Notes: generated by a model not told the origin, from the sequence alone. 64,000 nt of DNA from Corynebacterium pygosceleis (GCF_016595275.2 NZ_JAENIQ020000002.1:434001-498000); one strand, 5' to 3'; counted from the stretch's first letter, positions 41,408 through 51,145 are shown. Translations and numbers: made by a program.

Positions 41408-43255
41408 GTGAGCACACGTGTACCCAGCAGGGACGATATTTACGACGCACTGCGAACAGGCAAAGCGCTGATCTGTGCGCCCGGCGAGAAACCCGATGTT
41501 GGGGCCTGGCTGGACTTCACCACAGCCCTGCTCAAGGTGCTCCGCGATCCCGACATCACACCCCACCCCGATGGGCTGATGATCCAGGGCGCCTATTTCG
41601 CCGACGGGCTGAAGCTAAATAACTACGCGATAAACCATGACCTCAGGTTCAAGGACTGCACTTTTCCACTCCCCGTGGAGGCGAAGTACGCGCAGCTTCA
41701 TTCCCTATATTTCAGCGGATGCACAGTTTCATCAATCAGCCTGGAACTTTCCTGCGTCGATGGTTCATTCATCATTGAGAAAACCAACATCAATAGCGCA
41801 ATCGAACCAGCACTCAATTTGACTGGCGTGAAGATAACAAAAGGACTACGCGCTTCAAATCTTCATATCTCCGGCGAGTTTCTTGCGTACCGGGCCGAAA
41901 TTGACTCCTTTTTTATTGTCAAGCACTCAACATTGAGTAACCCGTTGCGGCGCGCCCTCTTACTCGACCACGCAACCATCACCGGCGGCCTGTTCGCCCA
42001 AAATCTCGAAACAGAAGGCGAAGTCCGCGCCCCTGGCGCCACCATCAACGGACAATTCAACCTCACCGGCGCAACACTGACCAACCCAGAAGGCGACGCC
42101 CTCTTACTCGACCACGCAACCATCACCGGCGGCCTGTTCGCCCAAAATCTCGAAACAGAAGGCGAAGTCCGCGCCCCTGGCGCCACCATCATCGGACAAC
42201 TCGTCCTCACCGGCGCAACACTGACCAACCCACACGGCAACCCCCTCGGACTCGACGGCGCCACTATCGAAGGAGACTTGTTCGCCCAAAATCTCGAAAC
42301 AGAAGGCGAAGTCCGCGCCCCTGGCGCCACCATCAACGGACAACTCAACCTCACCGGCACAACACTGACCAACCCACACGGCGACGCCCTCTTACTCGAC
42401 CACGCAACCATCACCGGCGGCCTGTTCGCCCAAAATCTCGAAACAGAAGGCGAAGTCCGCGCCCCTGGCGCCACCATCAACGGACAACTCGTCCTCACCG
42501 GCACAACACTGACCAACCCACACGGCAACCCCCTCGGACTCGACGGCGCCACCATCACCGATCTGTTTCTTAACTACAAGACCGTTGATGGGACAATTAG
42601 CCTGGTGAATACCAGGATTTCACACCTTCAAACCCCCAACGTGATTGAACCCAGGCATGGAAAAATTCTGGCGACCGGCTGGAAGGTGGATTCAATAGAA
42701 GGAGCTCTACACACTAATCCGGAGACCGCCAAGAAGTGGCTCGACACAACACCGGACAATGAGTTCTCCCCTCAGCCGTTCATGGAGTTGGCGCGGTATT
42801 TCGATCGTGTTGGTCTCCCCCATCATGCGCGTCATCTTCGGGTGTATTCGCACAGTAAGGTGACGAACAATATGCCGCTCAAGTCCCGGCCGGGGCGGTG
42901 GATGCTGCATGTGACGAGTGGATACGGCGAACGTCCCTGGTGCGCACTGGCATGGCTCGTGTTTCTGTTCATTTTGACGTGGTTGTTGACGCGGTGGCAG
43001 GCCGACCATTTGGAGACTGCGGATCAGGTACGGGCCGTCTGCCGGGACGGGTGGCGGATCACCGAATACGCGGGAAAGAACGCGATCCCGAGTTTCCCCG
43101 GGGCGACAACCAAATGCTCGCTGGCTGATGACACCCCGATCTGGCTGCGCCTGAGTTTTGCGTTCACCGCCGGGCTCTCCTGGATCATGCTCACGATCTT
43201 CCTGGCCGGTGTCGCGGGTATCCTGCGCAAACCGGCGGATTCGTCCACGTCCTGA
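41408..43255 (+). CDS. Membrane-anchored right-handed beta-helix (pentapeptide-like) protein
   Basis: The 615-residue protein starts at GTG 41408 and has three parts. An N-terminal region (1-180) already shows irregular pentapeptide-like turns. Residues about 184-388 are four near-identical 48-residue units plus part of a fifth, each unit two 24-residue turns such as LDHATITGGLFAQNLETEGE and GATINGQLNLTGTTLTNPHG. The C-terminal part has two transmembrane segments (WCALAWLVFLFILTWLL and LSWIMLTIFLAGVAGIL). Similar actinobacterial proteins carry an oxidoreductase label that nothing here supports. Codon use and GC are lower in the N-terminal ~180 codons than in the neighbours, which suggests transfer. 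It lies between ftsY (divergent) and a convergent unknown gene. Confidence 0.8.
   Translation: MSTRVPSRDDIYDALRTGKALICAPGEKPDVGAWLDFTTALLKVLRDPDITPHPDGLMIQGAYFADGLKLNNYAINHDLRFKDCTFPLPVEAKYAQLHSLYFSGCTVSSISLELSCVDGSFIIEKTNINSAIEPALNLTGVKITKGLRASNLHISGEFLAYRAEIDSFFIVKHSTLSNPLRRALLLDHATITGGLFAQNLETEGEVRAPGATINGQFNLTGATLTNPEGDALLLDHATITGGLFAQNLETEGEVRAPGATIIGQLVLTGATLTNPHGNPLGLDGATIEGDLFAQNLETEGEVRAPGATINGQLNLTGTTLTNPHGDALLLDHATITGGLFAQNLETEGEVRAPGATINGQLVLTGTTLTNPHGNPLGLDGATITDLFLNYKTVDGTISLVNTRISHLQTPNVIEPRHGKILATGWKVDSIEGALHTNPETAKKWLDTTPDNEFSPQPFMELARYFDRVGLPHHARHLRVYSHSKVTNNMPLKSRPGRWMLHVTSGYGERPWCALAWLVFLFILTWLLTRWQADHLETADQVRAVCRDGWRITEYAGKNAIPSFPGATTKCSLADDTPIWLRLSFAFTAGLSWIMLTIFLAGVAGILRKPADSSTS
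41957..42571 (+). repeat. Tandem 144-bp repeats inside the beta-helix gene
   Basis: The unit starts at 41957, 42101, 42245 and 42389, with a partial fifth at 42533. The core from TGTTCGCCCAAAATCTCGAA onward is identical in all four full units. The period is exactly 48 codons. Two variants of the first half (CTCTTACTCGACCAC and CTCGGACTCGACGGC) alternate, a mosaic typical of unequal recombination. Confidence 0.97.
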
Positions 43256-43266
43256 CCGTGCACGAA

Positions 43267-43297
43267 GTGGTGGCGGTCAATTCTCGACCGCCACCAC
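43267..43297. terminator. Bidirectional terminator between convergent genes
   Basis: Perfect 12-base arms (43267-43278 and 43286-43297) with a 7-base loop lie 11 bases after the beta-helix gene stop and 24 bases past the end of the 1217-residue gene. Confidence 0.8.
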
Positions 43298-43321
43298 CGA
43301 CACGGATGGACGTCCCTGCCC

Positions 43322-46300
43322 CTAGTCCCCGATCCCGGGGTTCGTGACGGCGAGGACCATCGCTTCGGCGGCGATGAGGTCTCCGGTGACGAGGTCCGGG
43401 GTGAGGTCGGCGAGTCGGCTCCATCCGGGGGTTGCCGCGGTGAGCAGTTTGGATTTACCCATCAGCCCGTGGGCGTGCATGCGGGCGGCGAGTGCGAAGA
43501 CGAGGGAGACGACGGGGGCGAGTGCCCAGGTGTTAGCGCCGGAGTCGGTGTCCACGCCCTCGAGCTTGTCGAAGCGGACCCGGGCCGAGGAGTAGAGGCG
43601 CCGGTTCGCGCCGCGCATCGCCTTCATCAGGGCGGCGGCGGAGGTGACCATCTCGCGGTCGGCGAGCAGGGCGTTGAGTTCGTGGCGTTTGTTGAACGTC
43701 TCGAACACGGCGAGGAGTCGGGCGCTGTCGTCCATGATGGGTCCGGGGACGATTTCGGCCTGGGCGAAGAACATCTTGAGCAGTGATTCCTGCTGTGCCT
43801 CGTCCATCTGGGCGATCTGGACGGTGGACTGGTCGATGCACGCGGTGTCGAGGGTGGCGTCGCGTCCGGTGGACAGGGTCTCGACGAGTCGTTTTCCGGC
43901 GACATCCTCAAGCTGGTCGAGCAGGGCACGGAGCCTCGCGCGGGGTTCGCCCTCTTCGACTGCGGTGTGGACGGCGGGGAGCTGCGCCAGGAGTTCGAGG
44001 GTGCCGATCCAGGCGGTGCGGTGGATCGCGACGTCGGTGTCCCGGCCTACGGTTGTCCCGTTGTCCTCGCCGTCGGTGCTATTCTCCGTGTCATCGGTGG
44101 CGGGGGCGGCGAACGGTCCGTGGACGAGTCCGGAGACGACGACCTTGCCGGGTTGCGCTTCGCCGGGGACGAGGGACGCGGAGAGTCCGGCGAGTGCGGC
44201 CGCCGGGTTTGCCGCGAGTGCGGTGCTGACGGCTCTGCGGAGCTGTACGGCGGCTGCCTCGGCTTCCGTCTCCGTTTCGGTGGTGATGCCCGTCTCTGGG
44301 GTGAAGCCCGCGAGGAAGTCCCAGAGGACGGGCATGACGGAGGCGTCGGTGGGCGCGGTCTCCGAGTCACCGGAGAGGAAGGCGGAGAGGTCGTTGAGCG
44401 GGCCGCTGCTGCCGGTGTAGTGGCCGGACTGGGACGCGGTGAGTGCGGTCGGTCCGGGGACGACGGGGGCGCGCAGGACGGAGAACGGGTCGGCGGAGTG
44501 GAGTTGGACGGTGAGGTCGCCTGCGTCGATGAAGTCGGCGGGGAGTTCGGTGCGCTGGCCGGTGACGGGGATGGTGCGGGCGAAGACCCAGGGCGCTGCG
44601 GCGGGCCAGACCCACGCTCCGAGGGCCCGGTCGCGGGCGAGGCCCTCGAACACGAGGTGGCCGTCGTCGACGGTCACGCCGGTGGCGTGGGGTGTGGGGT
44701 CGATGAGCGCGAGGTTGACCGACACGCGGCGGTCACTGCGGGGGTCGGTCCACTCGAATTCCATGCGTCCGCCGGGCAGGACGGCGGTGGATGCGGCGAG
44801 CTGTGTCATGGGTGCGGTGTAGGTCAGTCCGTCTTCGGCGGTGAGCCGCACGGTGCGCAGTGGTGCGCCGTGGTGGTTGCGGACGGTGACCTTCGGGTCG
44901 CCGAGTTCCCCGGTCGCCCGGATGCGCAGTGTGCCGTCGGCGTCGAACTGGCGGGCGCCGCAGACGAGTCGGGTGGTCCGCCACATCGGGGGTTGGGTGG
45001 TCAGCGGTACCTCGAAGGTGAGGCGCGGTGGGGTGAAGCGCAGTGGCATGGCGTCACCCTCGTCGGTGGTGATGGTGGTGCCTGCACCGGCTTCGTCCGG
45101 GGCGACGTGGATGGTTTTCGGCTGTGCGGTGAAGGGTTTGTGCCCGGGGCGTACGGTGCAGCTGGCTTCGCTGAGGCCACCGGTGGCGGGGATGCGGACG
45201 GAGCGGCAGGCCCCGTGGATGTCGGTGCTGGCGGTCAGACCCTCGACGATGGCGTATTCGTGGCGGAAGGACTCGTTGCGGGGGCCGCGGAGGCGGACGA
45301 GGTACTCCCCGACCCACGGTGCGTCGTAGAGCTCGGGGTCGAAGATGTCGAAGACGCCACCTTCGGCCGGGATGATGAGTGGTTCGGCGGGCGCGACCTC
45401 GTCTCCGGCGTGTCCGGTGCCCGCGTACGCGGAGATGGACAGCCACCAGGTTTCCTCGCCTCCCGAGACCGTGGGTGGGAACTCGGCGAGCAGGGAGGCG
45501 GAGTGGACGGGGAGTCCGCCGAGGCTGCGGAGGTCGGCGACGGGTTCTCCGGGATCGCGGAACATGACGCGCTGCCGGGGGTCGACGCAGCGCACGTTGT
45601 GCATCGGCGAGGGGGTCTGCCCGGGGCGAAGAACCTGGAGGGAAGCGACCTGTGAGGTGTCGACGCGGCGGGCGGTCCAGCTGGCCCATCCGTCGACGGG
45701 GCAGGAGGCGATGACGGGGATGTCGTCGCCGGTGACGACGTCGACGAGCCGGGAGTCGTCCGGGGTGACGACGATCAGTTCGGGGTGGTGCAGGGAGGCG
45801 AGGTCGGTGAGGTTCTGTCCCTTGACGGAGAACACCAGGACCGGGTCGTCGGAGTCGACGACCGGGACGACCCAGGTGGTGTCGTTGGTGATGTCGGCGA
45901 CGGTGACCTCGCGGAGCTGCCGTTCGACGTGGAGGTCGAGCAGCTCCGAGAATCCTCCGATCTCCCCCCAGCTGCGTCCGGTGCGGTAGATCTGGGTGGT
46001 TCCCTCGACGGAGACCCGCCACTGGACCTCCGCGTCCTGGCCTTCGGGCAGTGCCTGTTCGGGCAGTCTCAGGCACACTTTGCCGCGCGGCGCGTCGAAG
46101 ATGATCCGGGGTGTGTGTTCCCGGGTGGCCACGCCCACGGCGGAGCCCCGGTTCGGGGTTCCCGCGGGGCGTTCCCTGAGTTCCGCCGCGACCGCACCGC
46201 GCAGGAGTACCGGCAGTGCCCCGGTGATCCGGTTGCCGGGGCCGGTGACCAGGGCCCGCCATCCGAGTGGGTCGGTGCGGGTGAGCTCCCGCAGCTCGAT

Positions 46301-46975
46301 GACACGGGTGATGACGTCGGCGAGGATCCCGGGGGCTGCGGCGGCGACGGCAACGGTGACGGGCAGGAGGGTGTCGGTGTCGTCCGCGGGTTCGTCCCCC
46401 TCGTCCACCGCCGGGAGATACCCGGTGTGACGTCCCTCGGCGAGCATCGTGACCGTGTCCGGCCCGGTGATCTCCTGCCCCTCGGCGTCGAGGACGTCGA
46501 GGAGTTCGAGGAGGCCGGGGACCTCGTTGCCGGTGATCCCGGCGTGGGTGGCGAGCAGCAGCACCGGGTCGTCGAGGCCGTCCGGGACGCGGAGCCCGAC
46601 GCGGCGGACCAGATCGACGGTGACGTCGGCGAGGTCGCCGGCTATGCCTTCCGCGGGAGCCAGGCCGAGACCGTGGAGGTACTCGTCGAAGAAGCTGGAG
46701 CGGTCGGTCATCCGGGCGGCGCGGGCGACGAGGGTGACCACGGCGACGGTGGGGGTGACGTCGACGAGGGCGGTGATCGTCGCGCCGGCGGCCATCTGGC
46801 GGGAGAGGAATGTCCCGTAGAAGCGTTCGATGCACTCGATGTCATCGGATTTCAGCCCCGTTCCGGTGACCCGGTCCCGGCCGGCGAGGACCTGTGCAAG
46901 TTTCAGTTCGGTCTGGGAGGCCCAGCCGAGGAGGGAGTCGTTCAGGTCCGCGATCGGATTGGCGCTGCCGCTCAT
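43322..46975 (-). CDS. Large unrecognised protein next to smc
   Basis: This 1217-residue protein is not recognised. The ATG at 46973-46975 begins MSGSANPIADLNDSLLGW. It has an Ala/Asp/Val-rich helical N-terminal region (to about 250), a long beta-rich middle (about 290-850) with features of repeated immunoglobulin-like strands (for example WRVSVEGTTQIYRTGRSW, VSGGEETWWLSISAYAG and FEWTDPRSDRRVSVNL), and an acidic helical C-terminal part. No signal peptide, transmembrane segment, Walker motif or nuclease motif is seen. It lies directly downstream of smc on the same strand with a gap of about 150 bases and may be co-transcribed with it. Its place between smc and ftsY suggests a Corynebacterium lineage gene. 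Confidence 0.75.
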   Translation of the reverse strand: MSGSANPIADLNDSLLGWASQTELKLAQVLAGRDRVTGTGLKSDDIECIERFYGTFLSRQMAAGATITALVDVTPTVAVVTLVARAARMTDRSSFFDEYLHGLGLAPAEGIAGDLADVTVDLVRRVGLRVPDGLDDPVLLLATHAGITGNEVPGLLELLDVLDAEGQEITGPDTVTMLAEGRHTGYLPAVDEGDEPADDTDTLLPVTVAVAAAAPGILADVITRVIELRELTRTDPLGWRALVTGPGNRITGALPVLLRGAVAAELRERPAGTPNRGSAVGVATREHTPRIIFDAPRGKVCLRLPEQALPEGQDAEVQWRVSVEGTTQIYRTGRSWGEIGGFSELLDLHVERQLREVTVADITNDTTWVVPVVDSDDPVLVFSVKGQNLTDLASLHHPELIVVTPDDSRLVDVVTGDDIPVIASCPVDGWASWTARRVDTSQVASLQVLRPGQTPSPMHNVRCVDPRQRVMFRDPGEPVADLRSLGGLPVHSASLLAEFPPTVSGGEETWWLSISAYAGTGHAGDEVAPAEPLIIPAEGGVFDIFDPELYDAPWVGEYLVRLRGPRNESFRHEYAIVEGLTASTDIHGACRSVRIPATGGLSEASCTVRPGHKPFTAQPKTIHVAPDEAGAGTTITTDEGDAMPLRFTPPRLTFEVPLTTQPPMWRTTRLVCGARQFDADGTLRIRATGELGDPKVTVRNHHGAPLRTVRLTAEDGLTYTAPMTQLAASTAVLPGGRMEFEWTDPRSDRRVSVNLALIDPTPHATGVTVDDGHLVFEGLARDRALGAWVWPAAAPWVFARTIPVTGQRTELPADFIDAGDLTVQLHSADPFSVLRAPVVPGPTALTASQSGHYTGSSGPLNDLSAFLSGDSETAPTDASVMPVLWDFLAGFTPETGITTETETEAEAAAVQLRRAVSTALAANPAAALAGLSASLVPGEAQPGKVVVSGLVHGPFAAPATDDTENSTDGEDNGTTVGRDTDVAIHRTAWIGTLELLAQLPAVHTAVEEGEPRARLRALLDQLEDVAGKRLVETLSTGRDATLDTACIDQSTVQIAQMDEAQQESLLKMFFAQAEIVPGPIMDDSARLLAVFETFNKRHELNALLADREMVTSAAALMKAMRGANRRLYSSARVRFDKLEGVDTDSGANTWALAPVVSLVFALAARMHAHGLMGKSKLLTAATPGWSRLADLTPDLVTGDLIAAEAMVLAVTNPGIGD

Positions 46976-47124
46976 GACGTGGTGTTAGCCCCTTGGAGTG
47001 TGTGTGCCGGTGTTGACTGGTTGGCCTGACGAGCAGACCGTTCGATTCTAGCGCCCCCGCCCGTGAGACGTGCGGGCACCGTCAAAACCCAGGGGTCACA
47101 CCCGTATCCTGCGGATTCGTCCGC

Positions 47125-50100
47125 TCAGTCGAAGGTGTCGGCGGGCCCGCCGGTGTCATCCCGTGCGCGCGTGGTGGGGGACATCCGTTGGCTGATGACA
47201 CGGGTGACGCCGTCACCGCGCATGGTCACCCCGTAGAGCACGTTGGCGACGTCCATCGTCGGCTTCTGGTGGGTGATGACGATGAGCTGGCTGGATTCGC
47301 GCAGTTCCTCGAAGAGGTTGATGAGGCGACGCAGGTTGACGTCGTCGAGGGCCGCCTCGACCTCGTCCATCACGTAGAACGGGCTGGGGCGCGCGCGGAA
47401 GATCGCCACGAGCATGGCCAGGGCGGTGAGGGACTTCTCCCCGCCGGACAGCAGCGACAGTCTCTTGACGCGCTTGCCGGGGGGCCTGGCCTCGACCTCG
47501 ATGCCGGTGGTGAGCATGTCGTCCGGTTCGGTGAGCACCAACCTGCCCTCCCCGCCCGGGAACAGGGTGGAGAAGACCCGGGGGAACTCGTCCTCGACAT
47601 CACGCCAGGCGTCCGTGAACAGCTGGAGGATCTTGGCGTCGACCTCCTCGATCACGCCGGTCAGGTCACGGCGGGCCTGTTCGACGTCGGAGAGTTGCGT
47701 CGAGAGGTACTCGTAGCGTTCCTCGAGCGCCTTGAATTCCTCGAGGGCCAGCGGGTTGACCTTGCCGAGGGAGGCGAGGTCCTTCTCCGCGCGTTTGAGT
47801 CGTTTCTGTTCGGCGGCCCGGTCGAAGTCCTCCCCCGGTGCGTGGTCGGCGAGGATGACTTCCACCGTCAACCCGAGCTGCGCGGTGATCTGTTCCTCGG
47901 CCTGTTCGATGCGCACCTGTGCCTGACTGCGGGCAATGTCGGAGGCGTGCGCCGTGTCCGTCAGCCGGTTGAGCTGTGTCCGGGCGGCGTTGACCTCGTC
48001 CCTGGCCCGGGAGAGTCGGGTGACGACGCCAGCGCGCGTGGTGCTGAGTTCATCTCTCTCCGCGGCGGCCCGGGCGGTGGCGTCCGCTGTACGGTCGGCG
48101 ACCTCGCGGGCGCCGCGTTCCACTGCTGCGGCGAGTTCCGCCGCTGCCCGGCGCGCGGCCATCGCCTTCTCGTGGCGGGCCTTGGCCTGCCGTTCGTGTT
48201 CGGCCTGACGGCGCAGTGCGTCACCTTTTCCGCGCAGTTGTCCCGCGCGTTCCTCGGCGGTGCGCAGTGCGAGGCGGGCCTCGACCTCCATGGCCTTGAC
48301 CTGCGCGAGGGCGGATGTGGCCTCGTCCCGGGCTGCGGTGGAGGGTTCATCGGGTTCGTCGGTGTCCTCGACGCGGGACAGACGGTCGAGGGTCTCCTCG
48401 AGTTGTTCCGCGAGTTCGGTCCGGCGGAGTTCGGCGGCGGTGACGCGTGAGGCCATGCGCTGGTGTTCGGCGCGGGCCGCGTCGTGGCTCCTTGCCGCTC
48501 GTGTCGCGTCGCGGTTGAGGGTCTCCAGGTCACGGTCGTGTTCGCGGAGGGCGGCTTTCGCGGCGGCCGCGTCGACGCGGGCCTCTTCTGCGGCGGTCGC
48601 GGCACCGGAGAGGGTGCCCGCCAGTTCGGCGAGTTCCGCCTCGGCGGTGGTGAGTTCGGCCCTGGCGGCGTCGATCTGCGCGGTGATCTCCACGGCGGTG
48701 CCGGTCCCCTGCCCGAGTGTGAGCCATCCGTGTCCGCGCAGGGTTCCGCCCCGGGTGACGGCCTTCAGTCTGGGGTCGTCGCCGACGGCCCGTCGTGCGG
48801 CCGTGTCGTCGTCGGCGAGGACGACGTCCACGAGAAGTCGGACGAGGGCGGGGCGGACACGTGCGTCGAGGTCGAGGTGGTCGAGGAGCCAGGTGCAGCC
48901 GGTCGGCAGGTCGGTGTCGAGGCGCCAGTCCCCGATTCCGGTGCCGGTGGTGTCGATGAGTGTGGTGCGGGGGATGTCCGCGCCGTTCAGTTGCCCGAGG
49001 ACGGTGTCGTCGATGTCGCCGGCGACGGCCTCCGCCACGGATCCGAGTGCGGCGGCGACGGCCTTCTCCGTTCCCGGGGCCGGGCGGATGAGGGCGGCGA
49101 GTGGTGCGAATCCGTCACCGAGGATCTCCGCGGCGTCGACCGTGGGCACGGTGGATTCGAGGGTGTCTATCCGGGAGGTCAGTGACGAGACGCGGCGTTC
49201 CAGGGCACGTTCGGCGTCGCGCAGCTGGTTGAGCCGTGCCTCGGCGGCCTGTGCCTCTGTGGACGCCCGGGTGTGCGCCTGCTCCAGTGGCTCCCGGTCG
49301 GTCGATGAACTCTCCATGCGGGAGGCGATCGCCTCGGCCTCGGCCCGGGCCGCGTCCGCGCGGCCGAGGGTCTCCTCCAGTTGCTCGGTGAGCCGTTCGA
49401 TGTCGGCGTCGGCGGCGGCGATCTGGCTGCGCTGGGATTCCTCGGCCGCGAGAAGCCTGACGACGCCCTCCCTGCGGTCGGCGATGGCGCGCATCTGTGC
49501 GAGGTGTTCCCGTTCGAGCTCGCGGGCGGTGTTTTCCCGTTCCTCGACCTCACCCCGGATGGATTCGAGCCGTTCGGCCGCCATCTCCACCGTTTCCTCG
49601 AGGCCCGCGAGTTCCTCGTCGGCACGCTCGGCGCGGCGGGCCAGCTCGTCGGGGTCGGGGCCGGAGTAGCTGATGTCCGCTCCCCTGTTCGCGGCGCGGT
49701 CGGCGGCGATGCGCACCGTCGCGGACACCCGTTCCGTGAGGGCGGACAGGGTGAACCAGAGGTTCTGCGCGGCCTCGACCTCGGGCGTGATCCGGGCGAG
49801 TTCCTCCTCGAGTTCGAGCTGCCTGCCGGTGGCCTCCTCCAGTCGTTCGGTGACGTCGCGGACCCGCGCGGCGAGCATCTCGGCCTTCGCGTCGGCGTCC
49901 TCGGCCTCGGCGCGCAACCGGACCAGGCGGTCCCCGGCGAGCCGGAGTCGGGCGTCGCGGAGTTCGGCCTGCACCGTCGCCGCCCGTTTCGCGGCCTCGG
50001 CCTGCCTGGCCAGTGGTTTCAGCTGACGTTTGAGTTCGCCGGTGAGGTCGGTGAGCCGGTCGAGGTTGGCCTGCATGCCGACGAGTTTGCGGTGCGCCTT

Positions 50101-50625
50101 CTCCTTGCGTCGCCGGTGCTTGAGCACGCCGGCGGCTTCCTCGATGAAGGCGCGCCGGTCCTCCGGTTTCGCCTCGAGGATCTGGGCGAGCCGCCCCTGG
50201 CCGACGATGACGTGCATCTCGCGGCCGATGCCCGAGTCGGACAGCAGCTCCTGGATGTCCATCAGACGGGCCTTCGCGCCGTTGATCTCGTATTCACTCG
50301 CGCCGTCGCGGAACATCCGGCGGGTGACGGACACCTCGGAGTAGTCGATGTCGAGGGCGCCGTCGGCGTTGTCGATGGTGAGGGTGACCTCGGCGCGGCC
50401 CAACGGTTTACGGTCACCGGCGCCGGCGAAGATGACGTCCTCCATCTTCCCGCCGCGCAGGGTCTTCGCACCCTGCTCCCCCATCACCCAGGCCAGAGCA
50501 TCCACCACATTGGATTTACCGGACCCGTTCGGACCGACGACGGCGCAGATGCCGGGTTCGAATTTCAGGGTCGTCGCGGACGCGAAGGACTTGAATCCCT
50601 TGAGCGTCAACGATTTCAAATGCAC
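47125..50625 (-). CDS. smc: Chromosome segregation protein SMC
   Basis: SMC forms ring-shaped ATPase dimers that organise and segregate the chromosome with ScpA and ScpB. The 1166-residue protein has Walker A GPNGSGKSN near residue 32, long coiled coils (~170-500 and ~650-1000), a hinge around residues 510-640 (GDGFAPLAALIRPAPG), and the C-terminal signature LSGGEKSLTALAML with Walker B PFYVMDEVEAALDD. The GTG at 50623-50625 begins VHLKSLTLKGFKSF, the exact family N-terminus, although the frame stays open upstream. There is no ribosome binding site, and a -10-like TACTAT lies just upstream, so the mRNA may be leaderless. Confidence 0.97.
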   Translation of the reverse strand: MHLKSLTLKGFKSFASATTLKFEPGICAVVGPNGSGKSNVVDALAWVMGEQGAKTLRGGKMEDVIFAGAGDRKPLGRAEVTLTIDNADGALDIDYSEVSVTRRMFRDGASEYEINGAKARLMDIQELLSDSGIGREMHVIVGQGRLAQILEAKPEDRRAFIEEAAGVLKHRRRKEKAHRKLVGMQANLDRLTDLTGELKRQLKPLARQAEAAKRAATVQAELRDARLRLAGDRLVRLRAEAEDADAKAEMLAARVRDVTERLEEATGRQLELEEELARITPEVEAAQNLWFTLSALTERVSATVRIAADRAANRGADISYSGPDPDELARRAERADEELAGLEETVEMAAERLESIRGEVEERENTARELEREHLAQMRAIADRREGVVRLLAAEESQRSQIAAADADIERLTEQLEETLGRADAARAEAEAIASRMESSSTDREPLEQAHTRASTEAQAAEARLNQLRDAERALERRVSSLTSRIDTLESTVPTVDAAEILGDGFAPLAALIRPAPGTEKAVAAALGSVAEAVAGDIDDTVLGQLNGADIPRTTLIDTTGTGIGDWRLDTDLPTGCTWLLDHLDLDARVRPALVRLLVDVVLADDDTAARRAVGDDPRLKAVTRGGTLRGHGWLTLGQGTGTAVEITAQIDAARAELTTAEAELAELAGTLSGAATAAEEARVDAAAAKAALREHDRDLETLNRDATRAARSHDAARAEHQRMASRVTAAELRRTELAEQLEETLDRLSRVEDTDEPDEPSTAARDEATSALAQVKAMEVEARLALRTAEERAGQLRGKGDALRRQAEHERQAKARHEKAMAARRAAAELAAAVERGAREVADRTADATARAAAERDELSTTRAGVVTRLSRARDEVNAARTQLNRLTDTAHASDIARSQAQVRIEQAEEQITAQLGLTVEVILADHAPGEDFDRAAEQKRLKRAEKDLASLGKVNPLALEEFKALEERYEYLSTQLSDVEQARRDLTGVIEEVDAKILQLFTDAWRDVEDEFPRVFSTLFPGGEGRLVLTEPDDMLTTGIEVEARPPGKRVKRLSLLSGGEKSLTALAMLVAIFRARPSPFYVMDEVEAALDDVNLRRLINLFEELRESSQLIVITHQKPTMDVANVLYGVTMRGDGVTRVISQRMSPTTRARDDTGGPADTFD

Positions 50626-50631
50626 CGGAAA

Positions 50632-50637
50632 ATAGTA
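50632..50637 (-). promoter_or_regulatory. Candidate -10 giving a leaderless smc transcript
   Basis: TACTAT on the minus strand ends 6 bases before the smc GTG, so the transcription start would fall on or next to the start codon. No good -35 is seen at the usual distance. Confidence 0.35.
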
Positions 50638-50650
50638 GCACCGGCTCCGG

Positions 50651-51145
50651 TCAGTGGTTTCGGGCGAGTTCCCCCGGGTCCAGCTCGTCGAGGAGCACGA
50701 TCTTCCGGTCCCCCAGATCACGGGTGAGCGGGACATCGACGGCGGCGAACCTGGCCTCCCGGGTGCAGGGACCGTCCGTGCCCGGGAGAGTTCCGGCGAC
50801 GAGTGCGAGCCGGACCTCGGTGTCGGTCTCGTCCACGACGGGTCGGACTCCGAAGCACCGCGTGGTTCCGGTCATCCCGGCGATCCGGATGGTCCGCCGG
50901 TCGACGACCGCATGGTCCCCGATGCGGGTGACGTACTCGTCGTACATGCCGTCGGTCGGCCCGTCGACGGGGTACTCCTCGAGGGGCACCGCACCGGTTC
51001 CCCGGTCACCGTCTTCGGCCGGGATCTCCGCGGTCGGGGCGTCCGGTGGTGCCGGATCGGTGACGGCACCCTGCGGCGAGCATCCCGTGAGCACCGCGAC
51101 AACCGCAGCCGCAGCGGGAATGAACGGGCGCGTCAGTGGCCTCAT
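50651..51145 (-). CDS. Conserved lipoprotein next to acyP
   Basis: This 164-residue protein has a lipoprotein signal peptide ([17 protein letters not shown], lipobox LTGC), a Pro/Asp/Ala-rich linker, then a small domain of about 100 residues with two Cys outside the lipobox (TTRCFGV and GPCTREA) that may form a disulfide. I do not recognise the family. The ATG at 51143-51145 overlaps the acyP stop by four bases, so it is translated with acyP. The smc start is 25 bases beyond its stop. Confidence 0.8.
   Translation of the reverse strand: MRPLTRPFIPAAAAVVAVLTGCSPQGAVTDPAPPDAPTAEIPAEDGDRGTGAVPLEEYPVDGPTDGMYDEYVTRIGDHAVVDRRTIRIAGMTGTTRCFGVRPVVDETDTEVRLALVAGTLPGTDGPCTREARFAAVDVPLTRDLGDRKIVLLDELDPGELARNH

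Noticed and set aside
41957..42571. The regular repeats as a CRISPR array
   Set aside because: The unit is 144 bp with no short repeat plus variable spacer pattern, and it is an exact 48-codon coding repeat inside a gene.
45054..46835. A 593-codon minus-strand frame within the 1217-residue gene
   Set aside because: It is an Arg/Pro-rich out-of-frame reading of the longer, balanced protein on the same strand.
47030..47060. A tRNA T-arm-like stretch (GTTCGATTC)
   Set aside because: No acceptor, D or anticodon arm can be formed around it.
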